From Gracilaria domingensis (Eukaryota; Rhodophyta; Florideophyceae; Gracilariales; Gracilariaceae): 64,000 nucleotides of DNA. The stretch lies in assembly GCA_022539475.1 (NCBI GenBank), contig VCMS01000149.1, positions 1 through 64,000 on the forward strand, written 5' to 3'. The stretch's first letter is position 1. Each line of letters begins with the position of its first letter. Of this stretch, positions 28,543 to 39,292 are shown piece by piece. Both the position numbers and the translations under genes were made by a program. The notes under the pieces were generated by a model. That model had not been told where the DNA came from. It did not search any database and saw only the letters and a list, made by a program, of their open reading frames with translations.

Positions 28543-29459
28543 ATGACCATCCGCTCCTCAGAGCGTGTCGCACACACCGGTCGCTCGTCGCAAGCGAGCA
28601 CCATTTCCGCTTCGATGCGTCGCGATTCTGCACCGTCCGGCCAGAGTCTGTCGCCCGCGCAGCACGCGCATGCCTCCTCTCCGAAGCGCGCCGTCGTCAA
28701 CCGAATTCAGTTGCGTTTGGCAGTTGGTAAGCCTCTCAAGTCATGCCGCGCGGCCGCCGCTCTTCCTCCTTTTTTCTGCACGCCCAACCCTGTTTCTAAC
28801 TACCACTTTGTTTTCTTCCCTTATGCGAAGGCCATGCTTGTGCTATCGTTGCCGTTGCGGTTCTCATTCATGGCGCGCTAATCGATGCCTCAAACCTGGC
28901 TCCCAATGCTGTCGCCCTGCTCATGTGTGCCATTCCGTTACGCACCATTCTGTCGCTCACGGACCAAAGCATAACCCAACCTGCAAAGCAATCTGGTAAG
29001 TGTATCCACGCTAGCGCTCAACTGCCTTCTCTGTCGTTGCCACTGCTTGCCATGCTGACACAGTCCCAACCTTGGCATACAGGATTGAATCTTGCGCTCA
29101 AGGCCGCTGTTTTATTTTCGTCGAACGCACTTCACATACTTGCCACTCGCGCCTCCCCGCTCCGTTTTACTCGATTAATCGGTTATTCAGCCATGGATGT
29201 CAGTGCTACTTGGTTAGAGATGACGGTCAACGCCAAGATGCCTTCAATCCATCCTTTCGCCATTCCGCTTTCATTTGTGTATAGCGCTGCTGATATTTAC
29301 TTGGCAGCGATCATCGCCGGAACGCAACCGCTTGTGGACATTTTCTACCCCTTCCTAACTCTAAGATTCGTAATCAATCTCAGACTCATGCTTGTGTGCT
29401 CCTACAAGATTGTTCGACAAGAGGAGATGAACAAAAGGACAGCCCAGTCTACTCGGTGA
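28543..29459 (+). CDS. Multi-pass membrane protein, three exons
   Basis: Exons 28543-28726, 28831-28995 and 29083-29459 (introns 104 and 87 nt, GTAAGC..GAAG and GTAAGT..ACAG) give 241 residues. I do not recognise the family. The first 60 residues are Ser/Arg-rich and may be cytosolic or a targeting region. At least four hydrophobic helices follow: AIVAVAVLIHGALI, VALLMCAIPLRTILSL, a pair around LALKAAVLFSSNALHILA, and a C-terminal pair around FAIPLSFVYSAADIYLAAIIAG. Ends with a short charged tail. The ATG at 28543 is the first in frame; a Met at 28615 is an alternative start. Confidence 0.6.
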
Positions 29460-29680
29460 TTGTCTGAAACAGAAAAGAAAACCAAACTTAAGAGCCACTT
29501 TTTTACGTAGTGAGCAACACCGTCTAACTTCTTCAAGTTTGTACTCGTATGAACCACTTCCGCGTGTTAACTGAAACGTACGTCGAGACCAATGCCTCTT
29601 GCGCTTCCGGTATGTTGCACATTCGTCAAGTGTCTGCTATCTACGTACTTAACAGACCAGAGAAAGTTGCGTAAACATCC

Positions 29681-32250
29681 TTATTTAGACGTTGGTGTTC
29701 CGCCCGGCGGAATCCACTTTGGACTCTTGATTATCTTTTCATTCGCAAATCCAGACAACTCCGCAATACCTTTCAGACTCTGATCATTTGCCAACGCAGT
29801 ACGGTCCTCAGTGTTACTCAGGTCTTCCTTGAAAAAGAATTTCTTCGGTACAAACGCGGCTGGCAACATGCTTTGAGCATGCAACATAAGCCACGGTTCA
29901 CTCACACGGGCTCCCTTCTTCGGGTTCACCGCACAGAAAACTTCCGCTCCATACCTCGGATCGGGACGTCCAAAAGCTCTTGCAGACTTTATTGCGGCAT
30001 GTGCTCTCATTGCTTGATCCACGTCCTCCAAGGAAACCATAATAGTCTTCTGTAGTTCTCCAGGATCTCGGATTTCCATAACGTTTTTCATGTTTCCTTC
30101 CTGGACAGTAGAAGCTGATACGGCAGCAGCGGCGGCTTCTTTGGCAGCTTGGGCGGCGGCGGCCGTGTCTCGACTGGAACTTGCAGCAGATGCTGCTGCC
30201 TTTTCTAAAGCGGACTTAATTTCTTCCATCTCCCTTGGAGTCTTAGCGGCCTGTTGTTGGCTTTCGGTTTCAAGCTTCTTCAACTGTTCCCTCATTTCCG
30301 ACATTTCCGAGTGGTAACGATCTTCCATCTCTTGTTCGAAACGTTTCTGGCTTCAATCGTATCGAGTCTCTCCATTATCTTCTTCACTATTTCATCAGGC
30401 ACTTTCTCAGTTTCAACAATCTTTGTCACCTCTCGGATAGCTTCCACTTGATAAAGTTTATCTGAGTGGCGCGTGCTTTCAGATATCTCATATTCGTGCC
30501 CGAGCTCCCCCACTGCGCGACCCTCCTCTTCGTTTTGTCTCTCAGCTTCTTTTTGTCTCTCATCTTCAAGAAGTCTTTCCTTTTGCAAACGTTCTTCTTC
30601 CAGTTTGCGTTCCATTTCCAGTTTGCGTTCCGCTGCAATCCTTTCTTCAGCAAGCTTTTTTTCTTCAGCCAACTTTTCCTCAGCAAGCTTCCTCTCGACC
30701 TCCAGTCTTTCGGCTTCTTCCTTTTCTTTAGCTCTCTTTTCCTCCAGAAATTTCGTTTCTGCTGTTCTTCGACGCTCCTCCTCATCAAGTTGAGCAGCTC
30801 TTGCAGCCTCGAAATCTCTCTGGCTTTTTAGCTCGTCTTCTTTTTGTGCTGCCAACATTGCCGCCCTTTTACTGGGGTCATTGTGCTTAGAGACTGTGAG
30901 AAAGCCATTATCGTCAACAAAACCTTCGTCTCCAGTCAGGAAGTAGTACCCTGAGCTTTCCCCTTCGAGCAATTCGATGTAACAAGCTTGGTTGGCATAA
31001 TCATTTGCCATATAATACATGCTGACATGCGGTCCACGAACTCCGATTCTTCCATGGGTGTTCGCTTGCACCGCTTCACCCTGGTTCATATCGAATATCA
31101 GGATGTCGCACCCAGAAATTGCTTTGCCGCACGTCCCGAGCTTTAGTTCATAATCACGGTTGGAACTGACTAAGCCACAGGTTTCTGGAGTTCCATAAGC
31201 TTGCAATACTGGAGCACGAAAGTTGGTTTCCATCGTTTGGATCAAACTTTCCTGAATATTGCCACCATACGAGCGCAAAAAAGAAAGACTTAATCCTTCT
31301 TTCAAAAGCTTATCCCTTTCAACCTCTTCGTTCATCTCGGTAATAAGTTTTGATTCTGCTGATATCCACGTGACACCATTCTCATTACAATACTGCAGAA
31401 TATTGCTCACACTGCTTATAGTGCCTTGAGAAATTACTACGTTACCTCCGGAATATATCGACGCCAAGACAGCCATCAAACCATGCATGCTGTGAATATC
31501 GTCGACGAGAATCGTCGTATCCTCCGCAGTCAAAGAGTAGGTCTTGGAAAACTCCCTTGTTGCTTCAGCCGCACCACGATGGGACAACTCAAAGACGAGA
31601 AACTCTCCATCTACCCCAATTGCATACCGGACACACTTTTCGTTGGGATCGTACTTAAAATCGCCAGCCCCTCCAGACCAGGCTGCTCCTTCTCCCGCCA
31701 TTTTCCCTTTCCTGTCTAGATAAACTCCTCTGTTAGTAGAGCGACAAACGTACCAATGAATAACACCCTGATTCTCACATGCCGTCTGAATCTTTCGGAG
31801 GAAAGGGTCTTGTTGACTTTCATCATCATCTACTGCTGTGGAAACAAGAGTAACAGCCTTCACTGCTCTAAGAATTGTTCCAATGTCGTTTTCGGACAAC
31901 TGAGGGTCTATGGGTACCGCGATAGCCCCAATCCACTGCAACGCGAGGAAATAAATCACGGCTTCCACACAGTTTTCAAGGACATAGGCGCAAGGTGTTT
32001 GCGGACGAACCCCTGCTTCCCGTAAATCTGTAGCGATTTCTTCCACCATCTTGTAGACTTCAATGTGGGAGAAGACAGCTTTGCGCCCTCGACCAGATGG
32101 AATTGCAGTAATGCAGGAACGAGTGGCATAGCGAGACTTTGGTAAATCTCTGAGTGTTTGGAGCTTCAACAAGTCTTCTCGGTCTTGAACTGTTAGTTTC
32201 TGATGAAAAAGGCTTTCACTTCGTTTGTAACCATGTTTGACGGGATGCAT
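29681..32250 (-). CDS. ANL-superfamily (acyl-CoA ligase fold) protein split by a coiled coil, probable pseudoenzyme
   Basis: The 652-codon ORF starting at 32250 has the large AMP-binding core (about residues 55-455): VDGE/VFELSH region, VLQAYGTPETCG (A5, 349-359) and YFLTGDEGFVDDNG (A7, 436-449). Residues about 456-600 are a highly charged coiled coil rich in EERxxAE repeats. One base out of frame near 30340, a second ORF (215 codons, to 29681) continues the coil and then gives VSLEDVDQAMRAHAAIKSA and GRPDPRYGAEV, the start of the ANL C-terminal subdomain. So a coiled coil of roughly 220 residues occupies the hinge. The A3 phosphate loop (normally SSGTTGxPKG) and the A10 GK lysine are not recognisable and the A8 hinge is replaced, which argues against normal catalysis. 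Confidence 0.7.
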
Positions 32251-34800
32251 CGGAAGAATGTTAATTCTGGCCTCTAACCAGAAAGCGGGGAAGCGTTTCA
32301 GTCACCAGAACTTGGGAACAGCCCTATTCTTGCCAGTGTCTGCCCTGTCCTTTTACAATCCCAAGGGACGAGGGTAATAGCAAGAGTTTCGAAAAGAGAA
32401 TTATCACAAACAACCTTTCGCTTGGAAACAAATCAAGTACAGAAGTGCTCTCTTCTAAAGCGTTCAACTGTATCTTCTTGTGTCAGTATATCATAGTCAG
32501 GGTTTCAAATGCAGATATGCGAAAGCGAAAGTGCTTCTTGAAACTTTCGTACGTGTTCTAGTTGAAAATTTTTTCTTCCAGCTTCTGCATCCCTTTCCAA
32601 TCTCTTTATGCGACGTGATTGTACATCGCTCTTCAGAGGCATACATGGATATGAAAGAGAAGTTTCCAACTCGAAGTGCAGCTGCGAAAACAGAAAAAAA
32701 TGTCACTGTGACGTGTATCATCGTAACTTTCCTAAGAACATAAGAATGCTGGTATCTTTATATGGAAACAGTGATCCTAAGTGGCTGCGGTGTAGAGTTG
32801 TTACCTAGAGGTTTTTGGGTCTGTTTCAAACCCACGCGTACGAGAAATTAGCGAGCGTGGTTAACACAAACACAAACGCAAACATCACGCTCGTGCTGTT
32901 TGCTCTTGTATATGTGACCTGATTGCACTTCCAACTAAGTAGTGTCATCTTTATGTTACGAAACCCCTACGTCAACTAGTTGTACTTGTACGCTGAGGTT
33001 TGTTAAAGGCATTAGGGATACACAGGAAGACCAGTAACACTCGTACCTCGAAGCTACCAACGGTAAAGCAGCAGCTGTGCAGCTGTGCAGCTGTGCAGCG
33101 CAGCCTGTGCTTCACTCAATGAGTTACATAGAAAAGGCTTCAACTTCCAGAATACCTGGTGTTTTTATCTTCTCACCAAAACGTTTCGCTCCCGAAGATT
33201 ATCAACTTCTTTTCATATCTCGTTACGCAAACTCCTGAGATCCTCGCCAGAAGGAAACACTACGATGTTGGCGCCCAGAGAAGAGGAAGAAGAACAAAAT
33301 GTCCTTCGACCCAAGTGTGGTAAGATGGCTCTTCTTCTTCTCTAGTATGGTCTGCAACTTCTCATCGCAAAGAAGCAAGGGATCTACGCTAACTTGATAG
33401 GCATTTCTCTCTCCTAAGGAACGCCAAAAATTTTGACGGTTGCTGCTTAATCATATCTATCATCGATTTGTCGTGTCGCTCATGTGGTTAGATGGCCCAA
33501 CCCTTATTTCGTCAGCGTGATCGGGCTTGAAAACAAACCTGTTCTCAAGCTCGCTCTCGCGTTCACAAGTACGTAAGTTGCACCGTGCATTTACCCTATC
33601 CGATTCCAGCGTTTACACTTGAAAGAAAACCCTGGAAAACTTTTGTCCGGCCAGCTGATCGAAAGCTTGGACGAGTTTGACGATCCACAAGGTCGTCCCT
33701 GCAGTTTTAGACGAACTATGCGGGATGATGATGATCAAACGAACAGGACCTGCATTTGAGGATACTTGGACTTGTGTTGACTTCGAAGGCGCCTCATGTA
33801 CGTGGGCGCTTCTAGTGGATAGCATCCAGCGCCGTGGAATGACGGCGGCGGCTTTCAGCTGTAACACCGTTCTTCCCAGGCGCAAGACGAGCGAGTTGTA
33901 CCGTCGGTACTCACTAATCATCGTGATCCTCTAATCTGATTTGATGACATCGGTACCCGATACTAGCGAACGAACGGACGGGACCTTACGGGTATTAAGG
34001 ATTATCCTTTTAAAGACAACTACTCTTGGTTGATTACGTAAAGGATTCGATAAGCATTTTGCCGCTGAAGGGAAAGGGTCATCAAACTTCGTTTAACTTC
34101 GTAACGGTACGAAGGTACAAGGGCCCCAGATGTAACACAAGGGCCGCTTCAAGGGGCCCTTGTACCTTCGTACACGGCAACAGGGTTGTTGTGGGCCTGA
34201 ACTTGAGGCTGAATCAATTTAAAAAGTTGAAATAATAATATCAATATCGGCTCAAAACAATTCGCTCGATTCGACGTGGCACTTCTGTGCAAACACGGTG
34301 CGTGGCACATACATAAGGTGCTTTCTACGAAAATGCAAACCGCCTCCACTTTCGACACAGCTTCCAAGCCACCATCAAAAATGTGCCAGCAGAGCTGGTA
34401 GACCGCAGCACTTCCGCAAACCGCCTCTGGGCCACACAATCCGGCCACCTCTGGCAAAATGGGTGGCTCCAAAGCAAGTACCTCGCTGGTGGCGTGTAGC
34501 GATGTTGCACTTGGAGGCGCTTTAAAACAAGCTCGTGGTAATGGCACGACATACGGAGCCCGAGAATTCAAGTCGACAAGTCAACGACAGACAATCAGTG
34601 GTTAAGACGACCAATATCTCACCGAGTATATCTGTTCAGATCGCAGAGTGCCATCGAGTTGATTTGGAACCTATGAGCAGACCGCACTTTTAAAGCATAC
34701 ATTGTGCTAAGAAGTCTAGTAACTGGCTCCGCCCATCATTCCTGTGGTCTACCACCTTTGCTACAGACTCACAGTCGCGTTCTAGTCCTTCTCACTGATC
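32251..34800. other. Long intergenic region
   Basis: About 2.5 kb without a convincing gene. ORFs of 86-140 codons at 33085, 33613, 33677 and 34149 overlap on opposite strands and show no motif. A short run of AGCTGTGCA-type repeats lies at about 33068-33098. A perfect 21-bp inverted repeat (next entry) is the one clear structure. Confidence 0.5.
34107..34173. repeat. Perfect 21-bp inverted repeat, 25-base spacer
   Basis: Arms 34107-34127 (beginning GTACGAAGGTACAAGG) and 34153-34173 are exact reverse complements. The arm is itself partly palindromic in its GGGCCCC end. It could be a foldback element or the stem of a structured transcript; no flanking target duplication was obvious. Confidence 0.9.
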
Positions 34801-35364
34801 ATGGCAAATACTTTGAACTCGTCATTGCGGCCGCCCGTACAGTCGCTGCACATCATATACGACGCGGACGGAACTATAGCCGGCGAATTCGTTTACATGG
34901 CCAAGAAGATCTTGGGTATTGGTCACTGCGCCGCTTGTGATATAACTCACGGACCGAGAAAAGAAAAACCAGAGTTTACAAGACTTAAATCTTCATGGAA
35001 TGTACCCCTGCATAACATTCATCGGGATGAGATGGATGCTCGCATGACAAGGGCAACAGAAGGAAGATTACCCTGTGTTGTGGCGAGAACAGAGGAGCAT
35101 GATGTCGTCCTTGTTGGTTCGGACGCACTGGAAGACTGCCACGGTGATGTCTTCCGATTTCAAAGTGTTTTGAATGAAGCACTGGAGCAAGCCGATTTAG
35201 AGGTGGAAACTTCTGCGATTCAATTTTGTTCGTTGGGGTCCGTAGAAGCACTTGACGCTGAGGTGGTTGATGCGAAGACTATGAAGCAGGAAAGACGGAT
35301 ACGTGATCCTGATGTACTCTGCGATCTTGAATCTGAATCTGAAGCTGTTGTTCCTTCTTTGTAG
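34801..35364 (+). CDS. Conserved hypothetical protein, CxxC and HRDE motifs
   Basis: 187 residues. The first 75 residues (LHIIYDADGTIAGEFVYM, CAACDITHG and NVPLHNIHRDEMD) resemble an uncharacterised bacterial family whose members read YNADsG, C.lC.LThG and HRDE; function unknown, with a possible metal or redox site at the CxxC. The middle (about 95-120) contains a short VLVGSDALEDC segment, and the tail is acidic and low in order. The ATG at 34801 is in good context. Single exon, with open intergenic DNA on both sides. A bacterial-like protein in a eukaryote could be an old endosymbiotic or transferred gene. Confidence 0.6.
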   Translation: MANTLNSSLRPPVQSLHIIYDADGTIAGEFVYMAKKILGIGHCAACDITHGPRKEKPEFTRLKSSWNVPLHNIHRDEMDARMTRATEGRLPCVVARTEEHDVVLVGSDALEDCHGDVFRFQSVLNEALEQADLEVETSAIQFCSLGSVEALDAEVVDAKTMKQERRIRDPDVLCDLESESEAVVPSL

Positions 35365-36739
35365 TACTGCGTTGGTGTCTTTTTCTTACTTTTCATGTAG
35401 CGTGTTGCAATCATCAATCTTTCTCCTTAACTTTTGACTGGTCTTTCTCATGCGTCGTATTATTAGCACTAAAAACAAGAAACCATTCTCCTTCTCTTGG
35501 CCTTCATAAGATACATGTAGCCCTGTAGATGCACCGAGTACCTCTTTCTTCTTAAGGAAGAGGTACTCGATACTACTGCATCGCATGTCTGCAGGTGTAT
35601 GCTCAGTGCAGCATCCGATGATGTCAAAACCCTTTTGCTAACAGGTTGTTACCGATCCGAAATTTATTGTGTCTGTCACAAGCTGAAGCTCGAAGCTGAA
35701 AATGGCCTCAACTCTGAAGTCGAGAAGACGACATCGTCATCGATGACGATCGCATTACGCTCAGTTCAACGCGACAGAGTTGCACAGTCAGTGGTCCCTT
35801 GCGCCGTTTACCACTGTGCCACCCCACTACATGTCTCATTTCGAGAGTCGTAGACGAGCTTTCCGACGCCAACCGTGCGCTTGAGCATTGCCACGAATTG
35901 AGGCATTACTTAGATCGTTACCCCTTTTTATTCTCTTGAGCAGTGCTAGGACCAGCAGTTCGCTTGAGCCATTGCCACGAATTTCGGCGTTGTGGCATGG
36001 CCAAATACCTTGCAGTGATAACCTCACTGTTGAGAACGCTCGAAGTTCTTTTGTGTGCGGAAAGCTTTCAATTTCGAAAGCAAAAGCATATATATGCCTG
36101 CTTTAACATGTGCTTTGGTAAGTTACATGGAGCGGGACACTTTCCGTTGGCCATTCCGCTGTCTCGAAATGATGAGCAAATGGACTACAGAAGTAGATAC
36201 GTGAATGAATGAATGTACAAACAACCGGTACAGGTAGCCCCATGGCATTGCTTTGCTCTTAGCGAGCTTCCGAGGAAGACAACGATACCAAATCATCCAA
36301 ATCAATCATCAGTCAAGAAGCACTGGTGCGTCGTTGGGATTCCCGTCTTGGGACGGCACCGGATAGATAAGTGATAACACATCCGGCTGGTGACCAGCCT
36401 TTTTAGATTTTAGATTGTCCATTTAGTTCAACTTTCACGCATCTGGCAAATCTCCATAGATATCAACCAATCCGCACTCGACGCTGTCGAGCGCTCTTTG
36501 ATCCGTATTTGATTTTCTCCGCTGTTGTCTGCCCGACCATCACTGTTTCGCCATCTCGCTCCCAGAGACTGACTCGCTAGATCTCCATCTCTTCAGCCAC
36601 CTCAGCACATTTCTCCTATTCCCCCTTTTTACACACCAGTGGAAAGCAGCACAGTCAACCTCCTTCCGCCATCCAATCGTCCTAAGATCAGGATTTTGCT
36701 TCCGAAGCTGTGCAGTACTTGGTCTTTATCGCTTCGTCC
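35365..36739. other. Intergenic region upstream of cysteine synthase
   Basis: About 1.4 kb. A 12-bp inverted repeat (CGAGTACCTCTT and its complement) flanks 35529-35573. A GGCTGGTGACCAGCC palindrome followed by TTTTT lies near 36390. No supported gene; an 84-codon ORF at 35599 has no motif. The last 200 bases are pyrimidine-rich, as expected for a promoter and 5' UTR. Confidence 0.4.
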
Positions 36740-37846
36740 ATGATGTTCGCGTTTACAACACCGATTGTGGTTGCAACTGGGAATGCCCAAGTACGTCTAG
36801 CAAAATGCTCGCGTCAACGTCGCCAAGTCATCCCGGTCTCCACTCCTCGAATGGTAGCTGCCAATCCTACTCCGGGAACTGCTGCGGACATATCAACCGA
36901 TGCAACCGATCTAGTCGGTCATACTCCTCTTGTGCTCCTCAAGCGCATTCCGGCAGCTGAGGGGTGTGTAGCAAATGTATATGCTAAGTTGGAGAGTATG
37001 AATCCATGTTCTTCAGTCAAGGATCGAATCGGCCGTGGAATGATTCTTGGAGCTGAAGCTGCAGGTCAAATTACTCCTGGTAAAACAGTTCTGGTCGAAC
37101 CCACTTCCGGAAATACTGGAATAGCACTTGCGTTTATTGCGGCTGCTAGGGGTTATAAACTTATTCTGACAATGCCAGATTCCATGTCTATGGAGAGAAG
37201 AATGGTACTTCGTGCTTTCGGCGCCGATGTTGTGCTCACTCCCGCCGTCAAGGGTATGAAGGGTGCCGTGACAAAGGCCGAACAGATTTGCAAAGATACG
37301 CCTAATTCTTTCATGTTACAACAGTTTGCAAACCCGAACAACCCCAAGGCACACTACGAAACCACCGGTCCTGAGATTGCAAATGCACTTGACTGCGATG
37401 TTTTTGTGTCTGGCGTTGGTACTGGCGGTACAGTCACTGGTGCTGGTCGCTATCTCAAAGAGAAAAACCCCAACACTTATATTGTCGTTGTAGAACCCGT
37501 CGAAAGCCCTGTGCTTTCAGGGGGAAAACCAGGCCCGCATAAGATTCAAGGAATTGGAGCTGGTTTTGTTCCAGCTGTTTTGGATACTAGCATCTATGAT
37601 GAGGTCGTTCAAGTCCCATCTTCGGCTTCTATTGATATGGCACGCAGACTGGCGGTAGAGGAAGGCTTGCTGTGCGGAATCTCTTCGGGTGCTGCAGTGA
37701 TTGCGGCAACTACTGTGGCAAAGCGTCCTGAATTTGCTGGGAAGAACGTGGTTGCTATCATTCCCTCGTTTGGTGAACGATATTTGACTTCTGCTTTGTT
37801 TGATAAACAACGTGAGGAGGCATACGAGATGAAGGCTGAGGATTAG
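36740..37846 (+). CDS. Cysteine synthase / O-acetylserine (thiol) lyase, organelle-type
   Basis: 368 residues from the ATG at 36740. The first 50 or so residues are Arg/Ser/Thr-rich with few acids and look like an organelle transit peptide. The enzyme follows: GHTPLV (start of the family), [14 protein letters not shown] (PLP lysine, about residue 94), [12 protein letters not shown] (substrate loop), [18 protein letters not shown] (phosphate cup, GTGGT) and ISSGAAV near the end. Converts O-acetylserine and sulfide to cysteine with PLP, the last step of sulfur assimilation. Length matches plastid OASTLs. It is tail to tail with the TLC gene, 17 bases apart. Single exon. Confidence 0.9.
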   Translation: MMFAFTTPIVVATGNAQVRLAKCSRQRRQVIPVSTPRMVAANPTPGTAADISTDATDLVGHTPLVLLKRIPAAEGCVANVYAKLESMNPCSSVKDRIGRGMILGAEAAGQITPGKTVLVEPTSGNTGIALAFIAAARGYKLILTMPDSMSMERRMVLRAFGADVVLTPAVKGMKGAVTKAEQICKDTPNSFMLQQFANPNNPKAHYETTGPEIANALDCDVFVSGVGTGGTVTGAGRYLKEKNPNTYIVVVEPVESPVLSGGKPGPHKIQGIGAGFVPAVLDTSIYDEVVQVPSSASIDMARRLAVEEGLLCGISSGAAVIAATTVAKRPEFAGKNVVAIIPSFGERYLTSALFDKQREEAYEMKAED

Positions 37847-37863
37847 ATACATTTTACAGCACT

Positions 37864-38664
37864 CTATTGCTGTTTGCTTGGGCGGAATTTTGGCGGTTGT
37901 TTTCGCCACTCCCCGGCCATTCGTTGAAATTGCGCTACTATGATACCTATATGGGTGACGTATATCAGGACGAAGAAAAAGTTGCAATAGGGCGTCATTC
38001 TGCTAGTCAGTAAATCCATTAATGAGACATTGAGTTGTTCGGAACAGCGAAAGAGTAACCAGATTGGAGGGACGAGAAAAACAAAGCATACGATAATCGT
38101 TGTTACCATATTGTACACATCACGAAATGTCATCGAAGAACGCTCGAAGACGCCCAAGACTATCAAGAACCAGCGCAGCTCGTTGGGGATATGCCCCGCT
38201 GCTGAGATGAGAAAGGCAGCCGCCGGGAAGGAAGAAGACTGTTTGTAGCTGGCATTGTATATCATCAGACCAGAACAGACTAGATGATGAACGATCCAGA
38301 CAAAAGTGCCTGAGGGAGCTCGCGGGTGGAAATACATACCCGTTGCGTCATGAATGTAAAAGCTTAGCACAATGACGAAGCCCACGTGAGCAAATCTGGA
38401 ATAACCATAGATTGCATCCAATCTAGCGCCAGGGTCAATAAACAATATGTACAAGTTGAAAGGCAGTTGTAAAGTCTGGAAGCTCAAGTTCGTAAATCGT
38501 TGATCCCAATCATACTGATCTCGAAACGAGAGGGATTTGTAAGAAGGAAAGCGTGAAAAAACAAAATTGCGGTGAAGCGCTCGGTATAGTTGGAGACATG
38601 ATATTGTGCAAAAGGCAATGACGAGATCCGGAACCGGCTCTTGGGATCGGAAGAATGCTGCCAT
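37864..38664 (-). CDS. TLC-domain membrane protein
   Basis: 266 residues, ATG at 38664. Six or more hydrophobic helices. The TRAM/LAG1/CLN8 signature is visible as FYIHDATGMYFHPRAP (about 122-137), then WIVHHLVCSGLMIY with the paired histidines (about 144-157), and HIPNELRWFLI (about 178-188). TLC proteins act in the ER on lipids: ceramide synthases or lipid-sensing/transfer proteins of the TLCD group. The short length and absence of a homeodomain-like extension favour a TLCD-type protein over ceramide synthase. The 3' end lies 17 bases from the end of cysteine synthase. Confidence 0.75.
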   Translation of the reverse strand: MAAFFRSQEPVPDLVIAFCTISCLQLYRALHRNFVFSRFPSYKSLSFRDQYDWDQRFTNLSFQTLQLPFNLYILFIDPGARLDAIYGYSRFAHVGFVIVLSFYIHDATGMYFHPRAPSGTFVWIVHHLVCSGLMIYNASYKQSSSFPAAAFLISAAGHIPNELRWFLIVLGVFERSSMTFRDVYNMVTTIIVCFVFLVPPIWLLFRCSEQLNVSLMDLLTSRMTPYCNFFFVLIYVTHIGIIVAQFQRMAGEWRKQPPKFRPSKQQ

Positions 38665-38669
38665 TGAGA

Positions 38670-39292
38670 GAGCGGATTAGAATGGATGCCCAACTCGCAT
38701 ACGAGGGGGAATCGCTTTCCTTGGTGTAGATTAGTTTGAGAAGTTTATGCAAAAGGAAAGTACGTTCATACGAAAGCGTGGATATCTCGCGGTTATCAAA
38801 GGGCAATTCAGGTCTCAGGTCCTATTCTGTAAATGGGGTGAAGAGCTGTCATACGTGGAATATCGTGCACTTGGAGGGTTTAAAGGATAAGTCCACAAAA
38901 GGTATTGGTTTTTTGAAAACCAACGAATGAAAACTATGGGGCAAAGGCTGTAGATATCAGAAGTCATAACATACCACATGATCTTGACCACCCCCCGACA
39001 AAGCATGTTCACCACTCACATGCGGAAGCATGTTCTTTGCTTTGGATCAAACGGAAGACGAATGTATCATATTTGTCCTAACCAAGGCTTACCCTTGCAT
39101 GATACATCTGCCGCAGTTATCCTTGTAACTTCATTAAGGTAAACTCGTTCGGAAACAAAAGGCCACACTGGGCTGGTTTTGCCTCGATTTCGCCTCTCTT
39201 TTTCTCGATACACTGCTCCACGTTCCCGTCTCACCGACGCGGCTTTGCCTGCTTCACTCCCGCTCCATAGCGTTGAAGCGTACTCGTAGGAC
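38670..39292. other. Intergenic region
   Basis: About 620 bases between the divergent TLC and F-box genes; should contain both promoters. No supported ORF or RNA. Confidence 0.35.

Noticed and set aside
33613-33921. 102-codon minus-strand ORF and its 85-codon plus-strand overlap
   Set aside because: Mutually overlapping, no domain, amino-acid composition uninformative; either could be chance.
36384-36403. GC hairpin followed by TTTTT, like a bacterial terminator
   Set aside because: The genome is eukaryotic and no gene ends nearby; kept only as a small palindrome.
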